Made by a program: the position numbers and the translations under genes | Assembly (NCBI GenBank): GCA_937930305.1 | Contig: CALGLE010000048.1 | Coordinates: forward strand, 62,001-126,000 | Source of the DNA: an uncultured Granulosicoccaceae bacterium | GTDB lineage: Bacteria > Pseudomonadota > Gammaproteobacteria > Granulosicoccales > Granulosicoccaceae | Reading direction: 5' to 3' | Length of the DNA: 64,000 nucleotides | Notes under the pieces: model-generated | Databases searched by the model: none | What the model was told of the DNA's origin: nothing | What the model saw: only the letters and a program-made list of their open reading frames with translations | Part shown: one piece after another, positions 44,381 to 51,937 of the stretch | How the letters are laid out: the number at the start of each line of letters is the position of its first letter | Position numbering within the stretch: position 1 is the first letter of the stretch

Positions 44381-45370
44381 TTACGCCAGTAGCTCGCGCG
44401 CAATGCTCGCGCTGGTTGCCAGATGCGTGACAAAGCCTCCCTTGATTGCAGCCCGTGCGGAAATCCCACGCCCCGGACCCGCTGCAACCAACAAAGCGGT
44501 TTCTTTGTCGCGCATCTGATCCAGTGTCACCCCAATCATGCGTTCCTCCGTATCGGCGACCACGGCATTGCCGTCGCCATCAATGAAACGCCCGCAAATC
44601 ACACCAACAGCCCCATTGTTTGTGTATCGATCTAACTGCTCCACGTTAACTAAACCCGTTTGCACTACATGCGCATCTGCCACACACGTACCGCAGGCAA
44701 ACAAGGTTTTGTTGCACGCAGCCAATGCGGTCAATTGTTCAGCTATCACCGGTTCTTCGCACAGGGCATCTCGCAGCGCTTTATTCGATAACAAAAGCGG
44801 TACATGCAAATTGACGCAATGACCATCGAGTTTTTGCGCCAGCATGGTCGTGCAAGCTTCTGCCGCCAGCCCCATTGCCGCAGGCCTTGACCCCAACAGC
44901 TGCACCACCGTCAATGCATCCATAGGACAGCGAGTCATCTGCTGCGCTAATCGATACACCGTCTCGCCCCAAGAGACCCCGAGTGAATCACCTGGTTTTA
45001 GTAATCTGGGAAGCCAGTCTGCGGCAGCGCGCGTTACTCGCGCAAAATCGCTATTGATATCCGACGGATCATCCGGAACAACCAGTGCATCTTTTAGCTG
45101 GTACGCTTCACAAAGTTCCTGTGAGAGCTGTTTCCCCAGAAACACCTCACTATCTAGATGAACGCGAATCCATCCACGCTTTCTCGCCTCACTCAAATAA
45201 TTCACCACCGATGCACGACTAATATTCAGTTGAGTGGCTATCTCGTTTTGATTTAAACCGTTGTGATAGTAAAGCCATGCGGTTTCAATGAACGGAGAAT
45301 CATCACGCAGCGTTGAATTGGCGGATTCATAAGCGGCTTTATTCGGCACTGGCGGCACACTGTTCGTCAA
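44381..45370 (-). CDS. SorC/DeoR-family sugar-binding regulator, probable methylthioribose operon repressor
   Basis: 329 residues. The N-terminal HTH (YYHNGLNQNEIATQLNISRA) is of the SorC type. The effector domain has the sugar-isomerase-like SIS features (PGDSLGVSWGETVYRLAQQM, VVQLLGSRPA, GNAVVADTEERMIGVTLDQM). It lies 19 bases downstream of mtnA in the operon mtnK-mtnA-sorC. I infer that it senses methylthioribose phosphate or a related sugar phosphate and acts at the palindrome 47785-47819. The start is a TTG and is uncertain. Confidence 0.82.
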   Translation of the reverse strand: MTNSVPPVPNKAAYESANSTLRDDSPFIETAWLYYHNGLNQNEIATQLNISRASVVNYLSEARKRGWIRVHLDSEVFLGKQLSQELCEAYQLKDALVVPDDPSDINSDFARVTRAAADWLPRLLKPGDSLGVSWGETVYRLAQQMTRCPMDALTVVQLLGSRPAAMGLAAEACTTMLAQKLDGHCVNLHVPLLLSNKALRDALCEEPVIAEQLTALAACNKTLFACGTCVADAHVVQTGLVNVEQLDRYTNNGAVGVICGRFIDGDGNAVVADTEERMIGVTLDQMRDKETALLVAAGPGRGISARAAIKGGFVTHLATSASIARELLA

Positions 45371-45389
45371 AGGATATACGCCCTACGAC

Positions 45390-46481
45390 TTACGTGAACT
45401 CTGGAAACATAGCCGCCAGTCCTTCTTCCGATGCCGAACAGACACCGCGTTCTGTGATGAGCCCAGTCACCAAATGCTTAGGCGTTACATCAAACGCAGG
45501 ATTTCCCGACGAGGTTCCATCAGGGGTTACCTGGACTGAACCAATGCTGCCGTCTAGGGACGTACCCTGAATGTGGCTGGTCTCACGCGGGTCACGTTCT
45601 TCAATAGGAATTTCCGCCACGCCGTCACTCACAGTCCAATCGATAGTTGGGGAAGGCAATGCAACGTAAAACGGTACGCCATTGTCGTGTGCCGCCAACG
45701 CCTTAAGGTAGGTGCCAATTTTGTTACACACATCGCCAGAACGTGTGGTGCGATCTGTACCCACAATCACCATATCGACAAGACCGTGTTGCATGAGATG
45801 CCCACCAGCATTGTCCGTGATGTAGGTGTGCGGAATACCGTGACTGCCCAGCTCCCAGGCCGTGAGCGCACCTTGGTTGCGTGGCCTGGTTTCATCAACC
45901 CAAACATGCACGTCAATATCGGCATCATGCGCGTGATACATCGGACTGGTGGCGGTTCCCCAATCCACCGTTGCTAACCAACCGGCGTTGCAATGGGTTA
46001 AAAGACGAACCGGCTCACCAGCTGGCTTATTGGCCGCAATTTTACGTATGATTTCTAGACCGTTTAAGCCGATGTTTCGATTAATTTCAACATCTTCATC
46101 GGCAATTTCATGGGCCAGTTTTAACGCCGCGACGGCACGATCATCAACCGGTAAGGGTTCCAAAAATTCACGACAACGGTTTAATGCCCAACGTAAGTTT
46201 ATGGCTGTGGGGCGTGTTTTTTCAAGAAAAGTCCACGCGTTGTTCAAGTTATCGGTTGACGGATCTTCTGCCATCGCTAACGCCATACCATAAGCCGCTG
46301 TTGCCCCAATCAGCGGTGCACCGCGAACCCGCATTTCGCTGATGGCATCCGCAAAGTCCTGCATCGTACTCACCGGTTGCTCGCGGAACTCATGCGGTAA
46401 CCAACGTTGATCGATGATTTCTAAAACCTCAGCGTCATCGTTCCACCAAAGCGAACGGTAGTGTTTGCCTTTTACTTTCAC
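45390..46481 (-). CDS. mtnA: S-methyl-5-thioribose-1-phosphate isomerase
   Basis: 363 residues, normal for MtnA. Key segments are [36 protein letters not shown] with the catalytic Cys, and [18 protein letters not shown] with the catalytic Asp. It converts methylthioribose-1-phosphate to methylthioribulose-1-phosphate in methionine salvage. The GTG start overlaps the mtnK stop by 4 bases (GTGA). The later salvage enzymes (mtnB, mtnC, mtnD) are not in this window. Confidence 0.93.
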   Translation of the reverse strand: MKVKGKHYRSLWWNDDAEVLEIIDQRWLPHEFREQPVSTMQDFADAISEMRVRGAPLIGATAAYGMALAMAEDPSTDNLNNAWTFLEKTRPTAINLRWALNRCREFLEPLPVDDRAVAALKLAHEIADEDVEINRNIGLNGLEIIRKIAANKPAGEPVRLLTHCNAGWLATVDWGTATSPMYHAHDADIDVHVWVDETRPRNQGALTAWELGSHGIPHTYITDNAGGHLMQHGLVDMVIVGTDRTTRSGDVCNKIGTYLKALAAHDNGVPFYVALPSPTIDWTVSDGVAEIPIEERDPRETSHIQGTSLDGSIGSVQVTPDGTSSGNPAFDVTPKHLVTGLITERGVCSASEEGLAAMFPEFT

Positions 46482-47746
46482 AGATAGTCCTTGCTGTTGT
46501 GTACACGCGCTAAGTCACAAACGCTGTTTGCATTTTTCAGCTCATCAGCATGATGAATAAGCTCTGCTGCCATCATCAAGTTACGTGCTTCCAAAGACGC
46601 TCTTGTTGCAACGTCGTCAATATCTTCAAAGTCTGCGTTGTGCGCTAATGATAAACACCGCCTGTGCATTTCGATGCCACAAAACGCCCACGCGTCTTTC
46701 CAAATGTTTCTTAATACAACCTCACACGCAAGCGCGCTATCGTGAGACTGATCTTCAAACAAAGCCGCCGGGTATAGCATGCCAGTACGCTCAGTGTTCC
46801 ACAGCCGCTTAAATTCGGTGTCAAAGTGTTCACAGGTTTCTTCAACAACCGTGAGAATCCAACTCTGGTAATCAGCCAGATCATCCGCCCGATGAGCAGG
46901 TTGGCTGAAGTAGGCCATGAAAAAGTTGGCGCACAACATCCCAATATCAAAACCCATTGGCCCGTATTGCACGAACTCCGGATCAATCACACGTGATTCC
47001 GTCGCGGTGGACATGATGGAGCCAGAATGCAAATCCCCATGCAGCAGGGTTTCTGTATTAGAGGCAAAGCGTTGCAACATTTGCTGAACTTTAACTTTGA
47101 GTTCGACATCCGATCGAAGCTGGGCAACGAGCCCACTAAGCCCATCGGTGTGGTTGTTCATTTCCGCATCGTAGTAAGGATCGGTAAACACCAGCGCCTC
47201 AGTAATCGCAGGAATTTCAACGTTTCCAGCAAACAACGCCACGTCTGCCTTTTTCGTTGCACTGGCCAGCGACAGTTCCGAACCTCTAAAAGCCGTTTGT
47301 GCGCAAAACTGACCAAGGAACTTCGCCAGTCCCTCTACTCGTTCGCCAACAATCAGTTTGCGCCGCAAAATAATGTGTGGCTCCAAGAACTCCATCGCAA
47401 TGAGAGCTTGTGCTGCATCAAAGTAGCGAATCGCCGGTACCGATCCAGGTGCTCGTGCTGCCTGACGGGTTAATGCGTGGTATTCGTAATAGGCTCGGTA
47501 CAGCGGCAACGGCCAGCTCTCCCCCACTAGCCTGACGTAAGGCAACGCTTGTTTAACGATTAAGGTGCCGACATCGCCGCTTACTATAAAAACTAAGTTG
47601 AGATTGCCATCCCCAACCTCCTTCACTGTCCAATGGGATGGGTCAGCACCAATGTGAACCGCGATATCAGAAATCCCACCCAGCCTAGTCGGAAGGGAAT
47701 CAACAGTAAGGGCTTGGTAGCCGGTGTTCTTAACCATCAAACGCAT
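46478..47746 (-). CDS. mtnK: S-methyl-5-thioribose kinase
   Basis: 422 residues, the usual size. The kinase fold carries the Brenner-type motif [12 protein letters not shown] and the metal site [37 protein letters not shown] holds the ATP-binding Lys. It phosphorylates methylthioribose. MtnK is used when methylthioribose itself appears, either from MTA nucleosidase or by import. It is the first gene of mtnK-mtnA-sorC and is divergent from an ABC transporter, which supports import. Confidence 0.93.
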   Translation of the reverse strand: MRLMVKNTGYQALTVDSLPTRLGGISDIAVHIGADPSHWTVKEVGDGNLNLVFIVSGDVGTLIVKQALPYVRLVGESWPLPLYRAYYEYHALTRQAARAPGSVPAIRYFDAAQALIAMEFLEPHIILRRKLIVGERVEGLAKFLGQFCAQTAFRGSELSLASATKKADVALFAGNVEIPAITEALVFTDPYYDAEMNNHTDGLSGLVAQLRSDVELKVKVQQMLQRFASNTETLLHGDLHSGSIMSTATESRVIDPEFVQYGPMGFDIGMLCANFFMAYFSQPAHRADDLADYQSWILTVVEETCEHFDTEFKRLWNTERTGMLYPAALFEDQSHDSALACEVVLRNIWKDAWAFCGIEMHRRCLSLAHNADFEDIDDVATRASLEARNLMMAAELIHHADELKNANSVCDLARVHNSKDYL

Positions 47747-47784
47747 CGGATTCTATGAAACTGACGCCCACAGTAGAACAGCAA

Positions 47785-47819
47785 ATACCCATATGTCAAA
47801 TTACTTGACATATGGGTAT
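47785..47819. promoter_or_regulatory. Perfect 15-bp-arm palindrome between mtnK and the ABC genes
   Basis: Arms ATACCCATATGTCAA (47785-47799) and TTGACATATGGGTAT (47805-47819) are exact reverse complements around ATTAC. Each arm contains TTGACA, a perfect -35 hexamer, in opposite directions. A minus-strand -10 of TCTACT lies 16 bases from its -35; the plus-strand -10 is weak. A SorC-type tetramer bound here could control both divergent operons. mtnK starts 38 bases away, the ABC ATPase 49. Confidence 0.75.
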
Positions 47820-47867
47820 ATGAAAGAGGAATATGAACTTTAGCACTGCTCCAGGGGGGAATACGAA

Positions 47868-49379
47868 GTGCCTGCTCACGCACTTAAAGTTACCGGGTTA
47901 CTGAAAACTTTCGGCAAGAACCGTGTGCTGAGAGGAATCGATTTATCGCTAGACAGCGGATCTGTTACCGCACTCATGGGTGCGAACGGTGCCGGTAAAT
48001 CAACTCTGGTAAAAATTGTGTGCGGCTACTACGACGCTGATGACGGCGAAATCGAATTAGCCGGCCAGCCCTACGCACCTGCGAACCCTTCCGACGCCAT
48101 CGCCAAAGGGGTTGCCACGGTGCACCAATCCATTGACGATGGTGTCATTCCGGATCTAGATGTCGCCAATAATCTGATGTTGGATCGATTGGCTGAACCC
48201 ACGGCGAGTTTTTTTATTCGTGAGGGCAAACTGCGCAAACAGGCTCAGCAAGTTGCGGATTCGATGGGCATCGATGTGGATTTAAAAGCGCGCGTTGCTG
48301 ATTTGTCCGTTGCTGATCGACAAATGATTGCGATTGCACGCACCATGACTCGTCAACCTAAAGTGCTCATCCTAGACGAACCCACCTCTTCACTGTCTGC
48401 AACCGAAGCCAGCCGATTGTTTGACCTGATAGATCGCTTACGTGACGCCGGCGTCGCCATTTTATATATCTCCCACCGAACTTCCGACATTCGTCGCATC
48501 GCTGATCGCATATTGTGCATGCGAGATGGAGCCATCTCAGGCGTCTTTGAAAACAAACCACTGGACTACGAAGCCGCTGTATCCGCCATGCTGGGACACA
48601 GTATGAACGACATCGATTTCACGGCTGAACCGGGCAGCGTGCCGGTACTGGAAATAAAAAACCTTAAACTCACCGAGAAAGCCAATGCCATCAACTTAAG
48701 CGCACGTGATGGGGAAGTACTCGCTGTCATTGGGCTACTTGGCAGCGGTAAAAGCCGGCTTGCGGAAGTTATTTATGGCATCAACGCAGCCTTCAGTGGC
48801 GAGATGCAAATCGATGGTAAAAACTATCAACCCACATCGGTGCCTGATGCAGTTCAATGTGGTGTGTTTATGTCACCCAAAGACCGGGCGACGAATGCAG
48901 TGGTGCCTGGCTTTGACATTACCCACAACATGACATTACCTTTTCTATCCAGCTTTAGTACCGCGTCGTTTTTAAACGGAAAACGACTCCGCGCTCGAAC
49001 CCAGGATATGAATCAACAACTCGGGGTGGTTTGCCAAAGTGAAAAGGACGACATCGGAACCCTATCCGGAGGGAACCAACAGAAAGTTATGATTGGCCGT
49101 TGGCTAATGGAACCGTGTCGCGTGTTACTACTGGACGAGCCTTTTCAAGGTGTCGACATTGGCGCAAGGCGCGATATCGGTAAACACATTCGCGCGTCCG
49201 CCAAAGGGCGTGCCACCCTGGTTTTTATGTCTGAAATCGATGAAGCCATCGAAATAGCAGACCGTATCGTGGTGATGTTTGACGGCTCAATTAAGGGTGA
49301 ACACGTGAACGAAAAAATTGAACTCACCGCATTAATCTCGGATATTTCAGGAACAGTAAATGGCACAGTCAGGGCTTAA
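47868..49379 (+). CDS. Sugar ABC transporter ATPase, RbsA/MglA type (candidate methylthioribose uptake)
   Basis: 503 residues with two nucleotide-binding halves. The first has GANGAGKSTLVKI, signature region VADLSVADRQMIAIARTM and LILDEPTSSLS. The second has GLLGSGKSR, TLSGGNQQKVMIGRWL and LLLDEPFQGVD. The start is GTG with AGGGGGGA 7 bases upstream. It powers the permease at 49383 with the binding protein at 50422. The operon is divergent from mtnK-mtnA, so methylthioribose is the most economical substrate. Confidence 0.88.
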   Translation: MPAHALKVTGLLKTFGKNRVLRGIDLSLDSGSVTALMGANGAGKSTLVKIVCGYYDADDGEIELAGQPYAPANPSDAIAKGVATVHQSIDDGVIPDLDVANNLMLDRLAEPTASFFIREGKLRKQAQQVADSMGIDVDLKARVADLSVADRQMIAIARTMTRQPKVLILDEPTSSLSATEASRLFDLIDRLRDAGVAILYISHRTSDIRRIADRILCMRDGAISGVFENKPLDYEAAVSAMLGHSMNDIDFTAEPGSVPVLEIKNLKLTEKANAINLSARDGEVLAVIGLLGSGKSRLAEVIYGINAAFSGEMQIDGKNYQPTSVPDAVQCGVFMSPKDRATNAVVPGFDITHNMTLPFLSSFSTASFLNGKRLRARTQDMNQQLGVVCQSEKDDIGTLSGGNQQKVMIGRWLMEPCRVLLLDEPFQGVDIGARRDIGKHIRASAKGRATLVFMSEIDEAIEIADRIVVMFDGSIKGEHVNEKIELTALISDISGTVNGTVRA

Positions 49380-49382
49380 TTG

Positions 49383-50393
49383 ATGAGCGATCGTTTATTA
49401 GATTTTTCGATTAAATACGGATTTTTAATCTTACTCATTGGCTTAGTTTTATTTTTCAGCTTTGCCGCTAACGGATTCTCTACGCCACGTTCGGCCGTTT
49501 TTGTTTTGCAATCTGTAGCCATCACAGGAATTTTGGCTTTGGGAGTTACGTGCACGCTAGTGGTCGACGGGTTTGATCTGTCCATTGGCGCTGTCGCAAC
49601 CTCCGCGTTAATGCTATCGGCCTATTCCATGGTCATTCTTGAGCAGTCCGCTGTTGTCGCGGTGCTTTTGTGTCTTTTTATGGGGGCTTTTGTCGGATTG
49701 ATTAACGGTCTACTCATAGTCCGATTCCGCGTGCCTGACTTACTGGCCACCTTGGGCATGATGTTTTTACTGATCGGACTTCAACGCATCCCGACCCAAG
49801 GCAATTCCATCGCTACGGGTATGTCTTTAGGTATTGGGGTTAATGCAGAAGGTGTATTCAGCCCTGCATTTTTATGGCTGGGTCGACACCGCTTTGATTT
49901 TTTCTTAGAGCGATTGCTACCGATGCCAGTTGTGATTTTTTTAATTATCGCTGTATTGATTTGGTTATTCCTAGGCTTCACCCGCCATGGGCGTTTGATG
50001 TACGCGTTAGGCTCGAACGAAAAAGCGGCCGAACTGGTTGGGGTAAAAGTGAAAAACTACAAAATCGCCGCTTACATGATATCGGGCGTTACCGCATCCA
50101 TAGGCGGAATCCTGCTGGCAGCACGTCTGGGCCGTGGCGACATCGCCAGCGGAAATAACCTGTTGCTTGACAGCGTTGCTGCGGCATTAATTGGCTTTGC
50201 CGTGTTAGGTGCCGCACGACCTAACCCCTTTGGTACCGCCATTGGCGCTCTGTTCGTGGGCATCTTGCTGCAAGGGATGACAATGATGAACGCGCCCTAC
50301 TACACCCAAGACTTTGTAAAGGGTGCTGTGTTAGTTGCAGCCCTTGTGTTTACGTTTTACCTGTCCTCGCGCCGCACAGGAGCGGGACATTAG
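49383..50393 (+). CDS. Sugar ABC transporter permease, RbsC type
   Basis: 336 residues from the ATG 3 bases after the ATPase stop codon (a TTG directly before it is possible). It has eight to ten transmembrane helices and the RbsC hallmarks TLVVDGFDLSIGAVATSALM, GLINGLLIVRFRVPDLLATLG and GSNEKAAELVGVKVKNYKIAAYMISG (in two parts). Only one permease gene is present, as in the CUT2 family. Confidence 0.88.
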   Translation: MSDRLLDFSIKYGFLILLIGLVLFFSFAANGFSTPRSAVFVLQSVAITGILALGVTCTLVVDGFDLSIGAVATSALMLSAYSMVILEQSAVVAVLLCLFMGAFVGLINGLLIVRFRVPDLLATLGMMFLLIGLQRIPTQGNSIATGMSLGIGVNAEGVFSPAFLWLGRHRFDFFLERLLPMPVVIFLIIAVLIWLFLGFTRHGRLMYALGSNEKAAELVGVKVKNYKIAAYMISGVTASIGGILLAARLGRGDIASGNNLLLDSVAAALIGFAVLGAARPNPFGTAIGALFVGILLQGMTMMNAPYYTQDFVKGAVLVAALVFTFYLSSRRTGAGH

Positions 50394-50421
50394 ACCACCA
50401 CCACAAAAGAGGATTCATATA

Positions 50422-51462
50422 ATGCTAAGACGAAACTTCATGGCGTTCGCTGGGGCTGCCACCTTGCTGTTTGGCAGTGGCCAGGTCGTGTCGCAAGAGA
50501 TGCCCGCACCGTTTGACAAAGCCGCCGATGTCAATATTGCACTGGTACGCTACTTATCCACCGGTGACTTTTTTCAAGCGTATTTATCCGGCGTTGAAAA
50601 TCAAGCGGCGGCCTTAGGTGTTAATTTACGAATATTCGATAGCCGTCAAGATGCCGCGCTGCAAGCGGACATGGTGGATCAAGCCATTGCGCTTGGAGTT
50701 GACGGTATCGTGATACAACACGGTTTAACCGAATCCATGCAAGAAGCCGCACAACGCGCCGTGGATGCTGGCATTAAGGTCGTGGCGTTTGATGTTAACG
50801 TTGAGAATGAGGCCATTCCACAAATCGAACAATCCGATTATCAGCTCGGTAAGCTTGCACTGGACCAAGCCTTAGAGGACAACGGCAACGATTTCACTGC
50901 TGGCTATGTTTATGTGCCTGGCATCGCGCCCTTAGACCGTCGGCATGTCGCGTGGGAAGAAGTGAAAGCCGCTAACCCTGACATTACTGAAGCGGCACAG
51001 TTTGGCACTTTGGATAACCCCATCGCCAATTCAGTTGCCAATCAAGCTCGAGCCGTATTGCAAGCCAACCCAACCATCAATGTGGTGTTTGCACCCTATG
51101 ATGAATTTGCCAAAGGGGTGAAAATAGCGGTTGATGAGGCTGGGCTAACCGATGACATAGACATTTACTCAGCGGATGTATCAACCGCGGATATCTCTGC
51201 CATGCGTGAGCCAGGTTCGGCTTGGGTTGCCACGGTAGCGACCAATCCGGCTGTGGTTGGTGAAGTTTCCGTACGCGCATTGGCGTTGATGTTAGCCGGT
51301 GAGGACCCCGGTGCTTCCGTGATTGTGCCGCCGACATTGATTACACAATCGTTCCTTAACGAGCAGGACATAAAGAACATGGAGGACTTGGGCGCGAAGA
51401 TGCCACAATTCCAACACGCGGATGTGGCTGTCGCAGACTGGATGCCACTGCCTGCACGCTAG
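50422..51462 (+). CDS. Periplasmic sugar-binding protein, RbsB-like
   Basis: 346 residues from the ATG at 50422, with AAAGAGGA upstream. The signal peptide begins MLRRNFMAFAGAATLLFGSG; the Arg pair followed by NF makes Tat export possible. The mature protein shows the type 1 periplasmic fold (VNIALVRYLSTGDFFQAYLS, ADMVDQAIALGVDGIVIQHG, VFAPYDEFAKGVKIAVDEAG). It completes a three-gene CUT2 transporter. Confidence 0.88.
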   Translation: MLRRNFMAFAGAATLLFGSGQVVSQEMPAPFDKAADVNIALVRYLSTGDFFQAYLSGVENQAAALGVNLRIFDSRQDAALQADMVDQAIALGVDGIVIQHGLTESMQEAAQRAVDAGIKVVAFDVNVENEAIPQIEQSDYQLGKLALDQALEDNGNDFTAGYVYVPGIAPLDRRHVAWEEVKAANPDITEAAQFGTLDNPIANSVANQARAVLQANPTINVVFAPYDEFAKGVKIAVDEAGLTDDIDIYSADVSTADISAMREPGSAWVATVATNPAVVGEVSVRALALMLAGEDPGASVIVPPTLITQSFLNEQDIKNMEDLGAKMPQFQHADVAVADWMPLPAR

Positions 51463-51483
51463 TTCCAAAACGCTAAGCTAACC

Positions 51484-51516
51484 AACACCCCCAGCCTTAC
51501 AATGGCTGGGGGTGTT
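51484..51516. terminator. Hairpin after the CUT2 ABC operon, terminator-like
   Basis: A perfect 13-bp stem, AACACCCCCAGCC/GGCTGGGGGTGTT, with a 7-base loop. The flanking AA and TT are short, so there is no real U-tract. It lies 21 bases after the binding-protein stop and before a convergent gene, where a bidirectional terminator would be expected. Confidence 0.65.
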
Positions 51517-51556
51517 CGCTAGAACACTGCCAATAAAGCCAACCGTGTCAACAGCA

Positions 51557-51937
51557 CTAGTAAGGCAGCTCGTGAGGTTGCTTGCCAATGTACTCTGGCT
51601 CATGCAGTTCAGTAAATTTTACCGCCGAGATGGTGGCTCTGGATTCCAGAAACGCTTTGCACACTCGATGCATACCATCCATCACCCGTCCCTCAGGGCA
51701 TAAAATAATCGGATAGGAAAGATCGGCCTCGTAGATTTGTTTAGCGTGTTGTGCGATGTCTTTAGAGATCGGTGGAGCACCTAATCCAAACCAGTAGGTT
51801 TCATCCAGTTCGCTTATGTCTTTCAACGGAACCTGCACCACGTCAAAGTCGGATGACAGCTCAATCAGTTTCAGAACGTCCCAGGCGAGAAGGCCTTTAT
51901 CCGATTGTCTGAAATGGTATTGCTGGTGTAAATTCAT
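51557..51937 (-). CDS. ParB/Srx-fold-like small protein
   Basis: 126 residues. The central YPIILCPEGRVMDGMHRVCKA matches the ParB/sulfiredoxin-fold signature (hydrophobic strand, then xxxDGxHRxxA), which binds a nucleotide phosphate in relatives. The N-terminal DVVQVPLKDISELDETYWFG would be the first strand-helix unit. The start codon overlaps the stop of the wHTH-hydrolase gene (ATGA), so the two are co-translated. There is no HTH, so it is not a partition protein. Function unknown. Confidence 0.6.
   Translation of the reverse strand: MNLHQQYHFRQSDKGLLAWDVLKLIELSSDFDVVQVPLKDISELDETYWFGLGAPPISKDIAQHAKQIYEADLSYPIILCPEGRVMDGMHRVCKAFLESRATISAVKFTELHEPEYIGKQPHELPY

Noticed and set aside
47027-47473. 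Plus-strand open frame opposite mtnK
   Set aside because: Antisense of a conserved kinase gene; no start signal or domain.
51557-51937. Calling the small protein a ParB partition protein
   Set aside because: It has only the N-terminal fold signature, with no HTH or ParA partner.
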